A DNA stretch of 48,539 bases from Halobacteriales archaeon QS_4_66_20 (GCA_003021015.1 PXRK01000074.1:1-48539), one strand, 5' to 3'. Positions 7,755 to 16,248 are shown, numbered from the stretch's first letter. Numbers and translations are program-made. Notes: a model not told the origin generated them from the letters alone.

Positions 7755-9511
7755 CGGGCGACGACGTCGATCGCCGGCGTGTCCAGGTCCTTGAGGATAT
7801 CGGCCAGGTTCTCGGCGTCAACGGTCGCGACTACGAGCTCCAAGAGGGCGACGTCGTCGACCTGCCGGCGGACAACACCGAGGCACTCCTCGAGCGCGGT
7901 GCCGTCGAGCCGATCGCCGAGGACGGTGGCGACCTGCCGACGCTGTCCGGACCACCCGAGCCCGTCGTCGACGATGACGGGACGGTCAAGCTGGTCCGGC
8001 CGAGTGCTGACGGTCACGACATCCGTTCGGCCGAACTTGGGACCTGGGTGTGCCGGCGCTGCGGAACCACCACCGAGACGCCGGTCCACAACGGCGAGGT
8101 CCAGGAGCCACACGAGTGCTCGGGCTGCGAGCGTCAAGGCCCGTTCATCCACCGTATCCTCGACGAGGAGCCCTCGCGCAAGGGGGCCGCTGCCCCCCAG
8201 CAATCCGACCTCGCCCCGTCGGCGTTCGCGGATCCGAGCTGGCCGACGCCGAGCACGATCTCCGACGAGGGGTATGCCGACCTCTGGGAGGACGTCTGCG
8301 ACTGGATTCACACGAACTGGGTGACCGACGAGGAGCACCTGTACGACGGGCTGACGGCCTTCGCCATCTCGACGTGGCTGCGGCCGAACTTCAACTTCCT
8401 CCCGCAGCTCCTCGTGATGGGCAAGCACGAAACCGGCAAGACGCGGCTGCTCACGACGCTCGCTCGCGTCTCCTACCGGGCCCGTACGCCCGTTTCGTTC
8501 ACGCCGGCGGCGCTCTTCCGGACGGTCGACAAGTACGACATCACGCTGTTCCTGAGCGAGTACCACGACCTCAACGACGACCTCCGTGACGAGGTCAACG
8601 CCGTCATCAAGGGCTCCCAGAAGCGCGGCGAGGACGTCATGCGCGTTCAGAAGAGCGCCGGCGGCGAGTTCGCGCCGGTCGACTTCGACATCTTCACGCA
8701 CGTCGCGATCGGCACCCAGTTCGACCCGCCGGATGACATCGTCTCGCGCTGTATCCAGATCCAGACCAAGCCCGCCGACCGAGACGTCCCGGTCTGGTTC
8801 GACGAGGAGCGTGCCGAGGAGCTTCGCGACCGGTTGCTGTACGCCCGGTTCCGGCTGCTCGACTCCGAGGAGTGGGACCGGGCTGAACAGCGCTCCCTCA
8901 AGTGGCTCAACGATCGCGGTATCTCCGGCCGGCTTCGCGAGAAGCTGCTGACCCTCGTGACGGTCGCCGATCTCTGGGACCAGCGCGACGCGATCAAGCC
9001 GTTCGTCGAGGCGATGGAAACCGAAGCCGAGGAGGACGCGAAGGACACCGACGACGCGCTGTTCATTCGCGCCGTCCGGGATCTCGCGTTCGACGAACTC
9101 GGCAGCACCACCGTTCTCGGCGACGCCGATCCCTGGGAGGGGCTGGCGATCCCGCTGTCAGACGTCGCCGATCGGTTCAACGACATGACCGGCCGGGACA
9201 TCGGACCGGGCTACATGGGCCAGATACGTGGCCGGCTCGGGCTGGAGAAGGCTCGCCACAGCGACGGCGTCGTGATCCGCGACGAGGAGCTCCGCGAGAA
9301 GCTCGAGGCGCTGTGCGAGCAGAACAATCTCGACTGGGAGCACTCCGGCTACCAGAATCCGATCCAGCGCCTCGAGGACCACGAGAAGGGCAAGCGCCGG
9401 TGTGGTGAGTGTGGTCGCGACCGGTTCCTCACCCACCGCCACGTCGAGGAAGGGGCGCACCTCTGCGAGGAGTGCGCTGACGAGCTTCAGGAGGTGATCG
9501 ACCGTGAGTGA
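7751..9511 (+). CDS. AAA ATPase with flanking zinc fingers (putative replication helicase/initiator)
   Basis: A 586-residue protein. An N-terminal zinc finger (CRRCG ... CSGC, ~100-130) precedes a P-loop domain with Walker A GKHETGKTRLL (~225) and a Walker B-like strand TLFLSEYHDL (~265). IGTQFDPPDDIVSRC, an arginine-finger-like segment, lies ~45 residues further on. The C-terminal part has helical winged-helix character and ends in a zinc ribbon (CGECGRDRF ... CEEC, ~550-575). This resembles DUF3631/primase-associated helicases of archaeal plasmids and viruses. The adjacent GTGAACCC repeat field suggests it is the element's replication initiator or helicase. No primase or polymerase domain was seen. 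ATG 7751 overlaps the upstream stop; the end overlaps a GTG (9504) that probably is not used. Confidence 0.75.
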   Translation: MTGDDVDRRRVQVLEDIGQVLGVNGRDYELQEGDVVDLPADNTEALLERGAVEPIAEDGGDLPTLSGPPEPVVDDDGTVKLVRPSADGHDIRSAELGTWVCRRCGTTTETPVHNGEVQEPHECSGCERQGPFIHRILDEEPSRKGAAAPQQSDLAPSAFADPSWPTPSTISDEGYADLWEDVCDWIHTNWVTDEEHLYDGLTAFAISTWLRPNFNFLPQLLVMGKHETGKTRLLTTLARVSYRARTPVSFTPAALFRTVDKYDITLFLSEYHDLNDDLRDEVNAVIKGSQKRGEDVMRVQKSAGGEFAPVDFDIFTHVAIGTQFDPPDDIVSRCIQIQTKPADRDVPVWFDEERAEELRDRLLYARFRLLDSEEWDRAEQRSLKWLNDRGISGRLREKLLTLVTVADLWDQRDAIKPFVEAMETEAEEDAKDTDDALFIRAVRDLAFDELGSTTVLGDADPWEGLAIPLSDVADRFNDMTGRDIGPGYMGQIRGRLGLEKARHSDGVVIRDEELREKLEALCEQNNLDWEHSGYQNPIQRLEDHEKGKRRCGECGRDRFLTHRHVEEGAHLCEECADELQEVIDRE

Positions 9512-9781
9512 ACCCCCACCCACTTCCGGTGAACCCCCGGTGAACCCCGGGTTCACTCCAGTGGAAACGCTGGACAGCGGCGGGTTCGGAACGCCGATAG
9601 CGGCAATAATCTCCGGAGTGATGAACCCCTCGCGAGTGCGAAGGGGCGGCTGTGTGGCCTATAGTATAGTAATAGGGTTCATAGGGTTCACCAGGCGGTA
9701 CACACACCTCTGTCGTCAGGCGGTTTTCGGCGGTGAACCCCGGGTTCACCAGGGGTTCACCAGGTACACCGGAGGGTTCAC
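9508..9781. repeat. GTGAACCC/GGGTTCAC repeat field (candidate origin or operator array)
   Basis: Nine exact 8-mers: GTGAACCC at 9508, 9529, 9540 and 9733, and its complement at 9549, 9684, 9742, 9753 and 9774. Single-base variants lie at 9621 and 9675. Two copies pair into the palindrome GTGAACCCCGGGTTCAC (9540-9556 and 9733-9749). Between the clusters is an AT-rich patch (CTATAGTATAGTAATAGG, ~9660). The layout, iterons around an AT-rich core beside an ATPase gene, is that of a plasmid or viral origin, or a multi-site operator for the terminase operon. Confidence 0.75.
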
Positions 9782-9853
9782 TCTGCTGTCGCCGTCGACG
9801 AGCTGCCAGGATCATCCTCTGAGGAAATCCAGAGGCGCAACACGGTGCAAGAT

Positions 9854-10432
9854 ATGACCGACAATCTCCCGAACTACGCGGCGATGGAACCGCCCGAAGA
9901 CACGCCTGTCGACCAGTACTCGACACACGAACGACGGGCCGAAATCTTGCACCTCATCAAAGAGGCCGGCTCGCCGTTCGCGATCACGCAGGTGCGCCTC
10001 GCCGAACGGTACGGCGTCCACGAGTCGACGATCTCCCGGGACATGGACCGTCTCCGGGAGTCGATCGACGACCACCTTGGTGATGACGCGAAACTGCTGA
10101 CGCGGACACTCCTCGAGAAGACTGTCCAGGAGCTCCAGGCAGAGGGTGAATGGAAAGCGGCCTGGGATGTCGTGATGGACTGGAACGAATGGTTGGCCGA
10201 CCTCGGGGAGCAGCACCGCGAGCCGGATCGTGTCGAGGCTGACGTCCGCCAGCGCACGAGCGAGGTCCAGTACCGCGTTGTTCGCGAGGAGCCCGACGAC
10301 GTTCCGGTTGACGGCGAGAACGGAAGCGTCGACTACGCGGCGCTGGGGTTCACGGCCGCCCCGGGCGGCGAGGTCGACGTCGAGGCCGTCGACGCGATCG
10401 CGGACGAGGAGGTGCCAGCGGACGATGAGTGA
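9854..10432 (+). CDS. Putative terminase small subunit (TerS)
   Basis: A 192-residue protein directly upstream of TerL. Residues ~30-75 hold a winged-helix/HTH (RRAEILHLIKEAGSP, VRLAERYGVHESTISRDMDRL), the DNA-recognition part of terminase small subunits. An oligomerisation-type helical region follows, then an acidic tail. The stop overlaps the TerL ATG (ATGAGTGA). GTG 9845 is an alternative start three codons upstream. The known role is recognition of packaging sites and loading of TerL; the call rests on position plus HTH. A plain transcriptional regulator is the alternative. Confidence 0.65.
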   Translation: MTDNLPNYAAMEPPEDTPVDQYSTHERRAEILHLIKEAGSPFAITQVRLAERYGVHESTISRDMDRLRESIDDHLGDDAKLLTRTLLEKTVQELQAEGEWKAAWDVVMDWNEWLADLGEQHREPDRVEADVRQRTSEVQYRVVREEPDDVPVDGENGSVDYAALGFTAAPGGEVDVEAVDAIADEEVPADDE

Positions 10433-11702
10433 GACCGACGTCGACGCTGCGGACAACGTCGAGATGCTCCGCTCGCTGTGGAAGCCTCACCCGGGCCAGG
10501 CGATCGTGATGAACCACGGCGCTCGGTTTCGCGCCGTCGCGTGTGGCCGGCGCTGGGGCAAGTCCGAAATGGCCGCCCACCTCGCACTCGAGCGCGCCCT
10601 CGAGGAGCCTGGCGCGACAGTGTGGTGGGTTGCGCCTTCCTACGACCAGGCGAACGCCTACGGGTTCGACAAGATCACGCCGCTGGCCTCGCCGGACGTC
10701 CTCGTCGACATCACGCGGACGAAACCCCGGGCCCTGGAGTTCGACAACGGGTCGACAATCAGTTTTCGGTCGGCCGAACGCGAGGACTCGCTGCGTGGCC
10801 CGGGGCTGGACTTCCTCGTGATCGACGAGGCAGGCAGCGTCCCCGAGCGCGCCTGGACCGAGGAGCTGCGACCGGCGCTATCGGACACCCTCGGCGACGC
10901 CGTCATGATCGGGACGCCGCGCGGGCGGAACTGGTTCTATCGGTGGTTCAAGCGCGGCCAGAGCGCCGACCACCCCAATGTCGCAAGCTGGCAGGCGCCG
11001 ACTTACCAGAATACACATATCACCGACAGCGAGGTTGAAGCCGCGCGCGACGATATGCCTGACCGCGCGTTCCGCCAGGAGTACCTCGCCGAGTTCGTCG
11101 ACGAGGTCGGCGCCGTGTTCGGTGACGTCCGCGACCGCGCCCAAGCCTACGACCTCCCACTCACCCCGGATTCGACGACAGAACCCTACGCGATCGGCGT
11201 CGACTTCGCGCGGATGAGCGACTGGACAGTGGCGATCGTCCTTGACGGCGACGGTCGCCTCGTCGCATTCGAGCGGTTGCAGGGCACGACCTGGACGCGG
11301 ATCCAGAACGTCGTCGAGCGGCTGGCGGGCGACTACAGCCCGAACCAAGTCGCTCTCGACGCGACTCGGGACAACAAGATCGTGCAGGACCTCGAGCGCG
11401 CCGGGGTGCGAACCAAGCCGACGCAATTCACGGCGTCGACTAAGCGAACGCTGATCGAAAATCTCGTGACCTACCTGGAGACCGGTGAGATCACACTCTC
11501 CGACAGCGCGAATGCGCTTCTGAACGAACTCGAGGTGTACGAGTACGAGCAAACCGATTCGGGTCAGATCCGCTACTCCGCGCCGGCTGGGTTCCACGAC
11601 GACTGTGTCGACGCGCTGGCGTTGGCAGCCGACGTCATGCGGTCAGAAACTGTCAGCCAGGGACTGACGTTTTCGGAGTATAGTCTGGGGGATATCGCAT
11701 GA
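10425..11702 (+). CDS. Terminase large subunit (TerL)
   Basis: A 425-residue DNA-packaging motor and nuclease. Motor domain: Walker A GRRWGKSE (~37), adenine-contacting VWWVAPSYDQA (~68), Walker B LDFLVIDEAG (~130), coupling motif MIGTPRGRNW (~163). The C-terminal RNase H-fold nuclease shows GVDFARMSDW (first catalytic Asp, ~255), an Asp in VALDATRDN (~312) and the final DDCVDALALA (~390). All signature residues are present, so it looks functional. In tailed viruses TerL docks on a portal and fills capsids; no portal gene follows here. Overlaps TerS at the start and the 82-residue gene at the end (ATGA). Confidence 0.92.
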   Translation: MSETDVDAADNVEMLRSLWKPHPGQAIVMNHGARFRAVACGRRWGKSEMAAHLALERALEEPGATVWWVAPSYDQANAYGFDKITPLASPDVLVDITRTKPRALEFDNGSTISFRSAEREDSLRGPGLDFLVIDEAGSVPERAWTEELRPALSDTLGDAVMIGTPRGRNWFYRWFKRGQSADHPNVASWQAPTYQNTHITDSEVEAARDDMPDRAFRQEYLAEFVDEVGAVFGDVRDRAQAYDLPLTPDSTTEPYAIGVDFARMSDWTVAIVLDGDGRLVAFERLQGTTWTRIQNVVERLAGDYSPNQVALDATRDNKIVQDLERAGVRTKPTQFTASTKRTLIENLVTYLETGEITLSDSANALLNELEVYEYEQTDSGQIRYSAPAGFHDDCVDALALAADVMRSETVSQGLTFSEYSLGDIA

Positions 11703-11947
11703 TCCGGTGTGATGGCCCTGGTAAATCCCCCTACGCGATCGACACAGAGGCCCTCGAAACGAAGTTGCTGGTGGGCATCGTCACCGGCCTCGCCGAGCAG
11801 CGGGACCTCGTCGAGCACACAGAGGAGATTGACGCGCTGCTGGAGCGCGCGACGGCTGGTGAAGCGTACCCGAATCAGCAGGCCCTCGGCGACGCCTTCG
11901 CCCTCGTGTTCTACGCGAACCGGCGGGAGGTGTTCCAATCCCAATGA
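11699..11947 (+). CDS. Small helical protein, 82 aa, coupled to TerL
   Basis: The ATG overlaps the terL stop. Predicted mostly helical (TKLLVGIVTGLAEQRDLVEHTEEIDALLER, then NQQALGDAFALVFYANRREV) with no cysteines or membrane segment. The family is not recognised. Its position would suit a packaging accessory or small connector-like protein; that is inference. Confidence 0.6.
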   Translation: MIRCDGPGKSPYAIDTEALETKLLVGIVTGLAEQRDLVEHTEEIDALLERATAGEAYPNQQALGDAFALVFYANRREVFQSQ

Positions 11948-12002
11948 CGCCGACGACTGGCCACGTCGGACGAGGGAAGGCCGGCCAATTCCGCTCATTC
12001 GA

Positions 12003-12016
12003 GTGTTCCGGAACAC
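12003..12016. promoter_or_regulatory. 14 bp palindrome GTGTTCCGGAACAC
   Basis: A perfect inverted repeat in the only sizeable gap (11948-12091) of the terminase operon, upstream of the 12092 gene. It is a candidate operator for an internal promoter. Confidence 0.35.
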
Positions 12017-12091
12017 CGCGTCCGGCCGCCGGTGCGCGTCACACCGCGTCGGCGGCATTGCAGAGAGGAAAGCAGAGAGGAGACTGAACCT

Positions 12092-12484
12092 ATGAGTGCA
12101 ACCCTACCCGAAGACGAAGACGACGAACAGCCTTCAACTGACAGCAACGATCAAGAGCTCGCCAAAGTCCTGGCGGAACACCTCTACGAGGTAATTGAGG
12201 AACTCGCGAGCCAGTCCGGAATAGAACCGATGGCTGTGATCCAGGAGCTCGTTCAGGTCCAGCAGGCCGGCGGCCCCGTGGAGCAGGCTCGGGGGAGCGG
12301 TCTATCGCTGGATACGCTGGAACAGCAGTTTCAGGAACGCCAGGAGAGAGTGTCGCCAGGAGCTCGCAACCCGGACAAGTCGCTCAGAGAGCAGATTGAG
12401 GAGAAGGAACAGCAGCTCTTCGGTAGACCCAAACCCACGGACAAGTCGCTCGAACAGCAGCTTGAGGAGCGGATGCCAAGATGA
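12092..12484 (+). CDS. Acidic coiled-coil protein, 130 aa, with C-terminal repeat
   Basis: Preceded by a purine-rich RBS (GAGAGGAG). It has an acidic N-terminus, a central helix (LAKVLAEHLYEVIEELASQ) and a Gln/Glu-rich C-terminal half. DKSLREQIEEKEQQLFGRP is followed by DKSLEQQLEERMPR, an evident duplication. Composition resembles scaffolding or coiled-coil virion proteins, but no family is recognised. Its stop overlaps the next ATG (ATGA at 12481). Confidence 0.65.
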   Translation: MSATLPEDEDDEQPSTDSNDQELAKVLAEHLYEVIEELASQSGIEPMAVIQELVQVQQAGGPVEQARGSGLSLDTLEQQFQERQERVSPGARNPDKSLREQIEEKEQQLFGRPKPTDKSLEQQLEERMPR

Positions 12485-12648
12485 GCGACAGCGTTGACGT
12501 CGTCGAGAGCAAGCGGAACCGCGGCGATGTTGAGTCGACCATTCAGGGCTGGCTCGACGACAACAGCGGGATCACGTCACTCGATGACGTCAAGAAAGTC
12601 TACGAGATGAACGATCGCGTCGGCATCGTACTACTCTACACCGCGTAG
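12481..12648 (+). CDS. Small hypothetical protein, 55 aa
   Basis: Starts MSDSVDVVESKRNRGDVE and ends VGIVLLYTA. Translationally coupled to the upstream coiled-coil gene by an ATGA overlap and two bases ahead of the next start. No recognised domain. Its tight packing supports it being real. Confidence 0.55.
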   Translation: MSDSVDVVESKRNRGDVESTIQGWLDDNSGITSLDDVKKVYEMNDRVGIVLLYTA

Positions 12649-12650
12649 CC

Positions 12651-13142
12651 ATGAACACGAAAGTACGTCACCCAGATCAGAAGAGGAGTTCGAAAACAAC
12701 GGTCCACGCAGAGCACCCCTACGAGAGACGCCACTTCACGGAATCGTGTTCGGAACACAGTCAGAGACTCGAACGTCTCGGCGATCTCGATGACCTCGTC
12801 ATCGAGCGTGGGGGAATGAACTACCAACTCAAGGACCCGGAGCGGACGGTGATCGGCTACTGTCCGGAGTGTCTCGCGTCTCGCCGGCATCATAGCCACG
12901 AGCTGAGTGATACGTCGGATCGCGAGCTCGTGAAGAAATACATCCGGGAGAACTACGGCACCAGACGGGTCGGCGGAGATTTCCGCGACCTGTTTGAGCC
13001 GGTGTCGGCATCGGTCGGCGGCGGGATTTCACACTGCCCATACTGTGGCGACGAGTTCGACGTCGTCAACCGGAACACCGGCCGGTGTATCTGCCCCGAG
13101 CACGGCGAAATGATCCTGAACATCAAACAGATCGACATCTGA
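12651..13142 (+). CDS. Zinc-ribbon protein, 163 aa
   Basis: Contains several metal-binding pairs: CSEH (~33), CPEC followed by RRHH (~71-81), and a C-terminal ribbon HCPYCGDEF ... GRCICPEHGE (~128-155). It is basic at the N-terminus. Probably a nucleic-acid-binding or virion-associated zinc protein. The start lies 2 bp after the previous stop. The family is not recognised; it is one of several zinc proteins in this element. Confidence 0.65.
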   Translation: MNTKVRHPDQKRSSKTTVHAEHPYERRHFTESCSEHSQRLERLGDLDDLVIERGGMNYQLKDPERTVIGYCPECLASRRHHSHELSDTSDRELVKKYIRENYGTRRVGGDFRDLFEPVSASVGGGISHCPYCGDEFDVVNRNTGRCICPEHGEMILNIKQIDI

Positions 13143-13171
13143 ACGCTGTTTGTTCACTACCACCTAAATTC

Positions 13172-13525
13172 ATGAGTACAAACACGAACACAAACGCGAA
13201 CGTGACCGACCGCCTGGGGCTCGACGAGTTCGTCGCACAGTGCGACCTGGAGACGCCACCCGAGCAACTGGACACGGTCGCACTCTTGGAGGCGCACGTG
13301 CTGACCTCCCGGCTCTTGGGGATCTTTGAGGGGATCGCAACGACGGTCGACGGTTTCGATGGCGGCGACTCCTCAAGCGCCACGGTCTTTGGAAAGCAGG
13401 CGACAGCACTGGAAGAGCTCACCGACGAGTCCCTCCCGCGACTCCGCACTCGCGCCATTAACCTCGAAACGGAGTTCGAGCGTCGAATCGACCACGGCGA
13501 AATCCCCCTCGAGGAGGAAGCGTAG
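13172..13525 (+). CDS. Helical protein, 117 aa
   Basis: Asn/Thr-rich start (MSTNTNTNANVTDRLG), then helical segments (LLEAHVLTSRLLGIFEGIATTVDG; LRTRAINLETEFERRI). It ends directly before the ATG of the tape-measure-like gene (TAGATG), so the two are probably co-translated. In tailed viruses small helical proteins just before the tape measure are tail-assembly chaperones. That analogy is positional; no homology is visible. Confidence 0.6.
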   Translation: MSTNTNTNANVTDRLGLDEFVAQCDLETPPEQLDTVALLEAHVLTSRLLGIFEGIATTVDGFDGGDSSSATVFGKQATALEELTDESLPRLRTRAINLETEFERRIDHGEIPLEEEA

Positions 13526-14836
13526 ATGACAGAGTTTAGAACTGAGGGGGTCCTCGATATAGTCCTCGATCAGCAGTCACTCAAGGATGCCCGCTCAACG
13601 GTTGAAAAGGAAATCGGGGACGTCACTGTATCCGTCGAGAGTGATGACATCGCGACCGGCGGCGGCGTCACGAATGTCACCGATGGCGGGATGTCAGCCC
13701 GCGGCTCAACGACCAGTGTCACCGGACTGAATTCGACGCTGTCCCGGCAGACGGGAGTCATGGAGTCGATGGTGGCACTCGGCGAGGAGCGCAACGAGCT
13801 ACTGGCTGAAACCGTTGATTTGCTTGACGACGAATTCGCTAGTGGCGGCGTGCTCTCCATCGGGGGCGGTCCTGGCGGCCCTGGTTCTGGTCCTAGTCCT
13901 GGTGATGACACCGATATAATGGAAGGGGCTATCGGCGGGGGAGCAGCCCGAGGACTGCCAAGTGCCGCAAAAATCGCGGCCGGGGTCACGGCGCCCGTGA
14001 TCGGCGCCGTCGCCGGCGCCGCTGGGACGCGTCTCCTCCAAGAAATCGGTGTCACCGATGTCATCGAAGGCGCCGGTGAAGACACCGGAAACGTGCTGGA
14101 TGCTACACCAAACATTCTGGACAGCGACACACTCTCAGGGATACTCTCTCGGAGTATCGGTGTCCAGCAAGGAGCTGGCATTCTTGACCTCGCATTACCG
14201 CCGTTCTTGCAGATGGGCGATCGCGAGAACCAGAAGCAACTGGAGAACATCCGCAAGCAAACAGCCCCCAGCGGAGACGGCAATGACGGATTCGGCGACA
14301 CGCTGCTGGACGTGTTCACGTCCTCATATTCTGGGATAACCCTCGACCCTGGCGGTGGCGACAGCGGCTCGTCTGACCCGACGACTGCCCAAGACCCACC
14401 GTATTTCATGCCAGGTGGCAGCGGTGAGGACCCGCCGTTTTTCCGTCCACCAGGACCGACCGCTGTGACGGGGGCGGGCAACACACAGATCACGACGCCG
14501 ATCAGCCAGCGCGATGATCTTCTCGGCGCGACGGCGCGGGCTCGGCCAGGCGAGCGGTACTTCGGCGCCGGCGCTGACCGCTCGACGCCCGGCGGGACGG
14601 CGACCGCTGGGCGCACGCGACCCCCCGCGAGCGCTTCGGGTGGGGCAGGCGACGTGCAACAGTCTACCGAGGTCACGGTTCAGGCAGACATCCAAATCGA
14701 AACCTCGACAGACGACCTCCAGCGGGAGCTGAGCCGTGAACTCGACCAGCTTGAGCAACGTATCATGCGAGCGATCCCTGAACAGTCGGACTCGATCTCA
14801 CGCGAGATGCAGCAGTCGTTCCAGCGAAAGATCTGA
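13526..14836 (+). CDS. Tape-measure-like / putative virion structural protein
   Basis: A 436-residue protein with an N-terminal segment (VLDIVLDQQSLKDARSTVEK) like those opening haloarchaeal tail tape-measure proteins. A Gly/Pro hinge lies at ~113-128, and a hydrophobic Ala/Gly segment at ~144-171 could span a membrane. A disordered Gly/Pro/Ser middle carries two DPPYF/DPPFF motifs (~290-312). A coiled-coil tail (~380-436) reads VTVQADIQIETS, DDLQRELSRELDQLEQRIM. It is short for a tape measure of a long-tailed virus. It ends the leftward operon. Alternatives are a membrane-active injection protein or pilot protein. The assignment is tentative. Confidence 0.5.
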   Translation: MTEFRTEGVLDIVLDQQSLKDARSTVEKEIGDVTVSVESDDIATGGGVTNVTDGGMSARGSTTSVTGLNSTLSRQTGVMESMVALGEERNELLAETVDLLDDEFASGGVLSIGGGPGGPGSGPSPGDDTDIMEGAIGGGAARGLPSAAKIAAGVTAPVIGAVAGAAGTRLLQEIGVTDVIEGAGEDTGNVLDATPNILDSDTLSGILSRSIGVQQGAGILDLALPPFLQMGDRENQKQLENIRKQTAPSGDGNDGFGDTLLDVFTSSYSGITLDPGGGDSGSSDPTTAQDPPYFMPGGSGEDPPFFRPPGPTAVTGAGNTQITTPISQRDDLLGATARARPGERYFGAGADRSTPGGTATAGRTRPPASASGGAGDVQQSTEVTVQADIQIETSTDDLQRELSRELDQLEQRIMRAIPEQSDSISREMQQSFQRKI

Positions 14837-14877
14837 CTCCTGTCGCCCTCAAAGAAGCGTGTGACCGCCGCAATCGG

Positions 14878-15390
14878 CTACGCCTCGGCGTCAGGGTTGA
14901 CCTCGTAATACTCGCATGCCTTGAGCCGCTCGTGGTCAATTATGTGAGCGTTCACATTTTTGACCACCCTGCTCACGAGCGACCAGTCAACACCCAGCTT
15001 CTCGGCCACGTCGGTATCCGTCTCCGGACGGATCAGGTCGCCGCCGTCGGTGCGGTCCCACGTCGTTTCGATGTACTGTTCAACGGCGTGCGTTTTGACC
15101 GCCTCACCCGTGTCCCGGCCGATGACGTTCTGTTTGATTGCCCGTGCCAGCTTTTCGCCGTCGTCGTTGAGATCGCCAAGGACGACATACGCCGGCTGTC
15201 GTGACTCGTCAAGAGTGAGGTATTCGGCGAGTGCGGCGCGGTTTGAAGCATCCGAATTCTCGGCGTCATTAACGATCCGGGGGGCATCCAAGAAGATATC
15301 CGGTCCGCCGCTGAAGAAATGGCAGATAACATAAACAAAAGTGTTATAGATAGTCTGCCCGAAGATAGTAATATGCGGGACAACATCCAA
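14878..15390 (-). CDS. HTH-containing protein, N-terminus uncertain
   Basis: The C-terminal part holds a helix-turn-helix (TDVAEKLGVDWSLVSRVVKNVNAH) near the end, after an alpha/beta segment (PAYVVLGDLNDDGEKLARAIKQNVIG). The first ~30 residues of the longest frame (ITIFGQTIYNTFVYVICHFF) lie in AT-rich DNA and are unlike the rest. True translation may begin near 15300, or the 5' part may be lost. Convergent with the tape-measure-like gene. Possibly a regulator; target unknown. Confidence 0.5.
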   Translation of the reverse strand: MDVVPHITIFGQTIYNTFVYVICHFFSGGPDIFLDAPRIVNDAENSDASNRAALAEYLTLDESRQPAYVVLGDLNDDGEKLARAIKQNVIGRDTGEAVKTHAVEQYIETTWDRTDGGDLIRPETDTDVAEKLGVDWSLVSRVVKNVNAHIIDHERLKACEYYEVNPDAEA

Positions 15391-15420
15391 TTCATTCAGA
15401 ATGGTGAGTTTGAATGGTGA
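15319..15420 (+). CDS. Very small protein, 33 aa (or remnant of a longer gene end)
   Basis: Begins MADNINKSVIDSLPEDSN and ends QNGEFEW; the stop overlaps the ATG of the next gene (15414). The frame is open upstream to about 15243 (IQEDIRSAAEEMAD), so it could also be the surviving 3' end of a larger gene. It overlaps the dubious N-terminus of the opposite HTH gene. Confidence 0.35.
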   Translation: MADNINKSVIDSLPEDSNMRDNIQFIQNGEFEW

Positions 15421-15617
15421 TTATCAAAAAGTTGGTAGGAGATGAGTATGAGAAGATCGGGGAGGTTCGAGACGGTGAGGTCGTTGACGGCGGCGAGCGG
15501 ATTGAGCGATTGTTATCAAGCGTGCGCGGCGACCTGACGGAATCGAATATCCTTTCCCGGTTTGGTGGTCCGTATCTTGTCGCAGTAAAACCCGAGGGCG
15601 ACGAAGACTCTACCTAG
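15414..15617 (+). CDS. Small hypothetical protein, 67 aa
   Basis: MVIIKKLVGDEYEKIG then GERIERLLSSVRG and FGGPYLVAVKPEGDE suggest a compact beta-alpha-beta protein, of a kind often seen in haloarchaeal viruses and plasmids. Translationally coupled to the 33-residue frame by overlap. Function unknown. Confidence 0.6.
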   Translation: MVIIKKLVGDEYEKIGEVRDGEVVDGGERIERLLSSVRGDLTESNILSRFGGPYLVAVKPEGDEDST

Positions 15618-15846
15618 TCGCTCGCCCGCGTCGGCGAGGTGGAATACCCTCGGTGGGGAGTTGACCCAACGTGGTCGGAAGCCGTTTTCTTCCGACGGTT
15701 ACGTGACGTCCGCCGGCGGTGTCACGATCCCGACGCGCCCTGTTCGAAATCGCCCCCTGGTTCAGATCACCCTCGCGCCCGGCCCGTTACCAGGAACTTC
15801 ACGCGGACGGTCATCGGGGAGTGTGGTTACTTGACCCCGAGGCGGT
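15618..15846. other. Noncoding spacer between convergent genes
   Basis: No frame has credible coding character. A hairpin-forming TCGGAAGCCGTTTTCTTCCGA lies at ~15675-15695, which could terminate transcription from the 15414 side. Nothing else is recognised. Confidence 0.4.
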
Positions 15847-16107
15847 TCATCCGTCGGTTTGCTCAACTGCTGACGAGTCCACCGCAATCGGTTCCGCTCG
15901 CTCCAACCCCTCCCGTACCGATTCGGTGATGTCCTCGGTCCCAATCTCCTGCTCCCGATAAGTCACAGCATCCTCGGCGGCGTTGCGCAGCGCCTCAGAG
16001 AGACTCAGCGAGCCGCTATACTCGTCAGCGAGGCGCTCGGCAAACTCCTGAGTGATTGTCACGCTCTGCTCGATGGTCTCCTGGTCCGCAAGCTGGTCTT
16101 TGGGCAT
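15847..16107 (-). CDS. Small acidic helical protein, 86 aa
   Basis: MPKDQLADQETIEQSVTITQ then EFAERLADEYSGSLSLSEALRNAAEDAVTYREQE. The strand followed by two helices (SVTIT ... LSEALRNA) resembles a ribbon-helix-helix DNA-binding unit, though weakly. Last gene of the leftward small-gene operon, 3 bp after its upstream neighbour. Confidence 0.6.
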   Translation of the reverse strand: MPKDQLADQETIEQSVTITQEFAERLADEYSGSLSLSEALRNAAEDAVTYREQEIGTEDITESVREGLERAEPIAVDSSAVEQTDG

Positions 16108-16110
16108 ATC

Positions 16111-16248
16111 TTAATCCCACGTCGCCCGCTCGTCGACGCGGCGGACCACAGCACGGGGCGTGTCGTCGGGAAGGAAAACGTCGACGCTGGTATCCCACGT
16201 TGGTAGTTCATCGGTCGGTTCGTCGGTCGTATAGTCATCGGTTGCCAT
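16111..16248 (-). CDS. Very small protein, 45 aa
   Basis: Begins MATDDYTTDEPTDELPTWD and ends VVRRVDERATWD. Acidic N-terminus and one predicted strand-helix. Three bases separate it from the next gene downstream. An upstream extension to 16293 is Arg/Pro-rich and rejected. No family recognised. Confidence 0.5.
   Translation of the reverse strand: MATDDYTTDEPTDELPTWDTSVDVFLPDDTPRAVVRRVDERATWD

Noticed and set aside
9508..9781. CRISPR array
   Set aside because: Repeats are 8 bp, in both orientations and unevenly spaced; no cas genes in the window.
9504..9857. 117-residue frame starting at GTG 9504
   Set aside because: Its sequence is mostly translation of the GTGAACCC repeats (VNPGFT-type strings); start overlap with the ATPase is its only support. 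The region is better explained as a repeat field.
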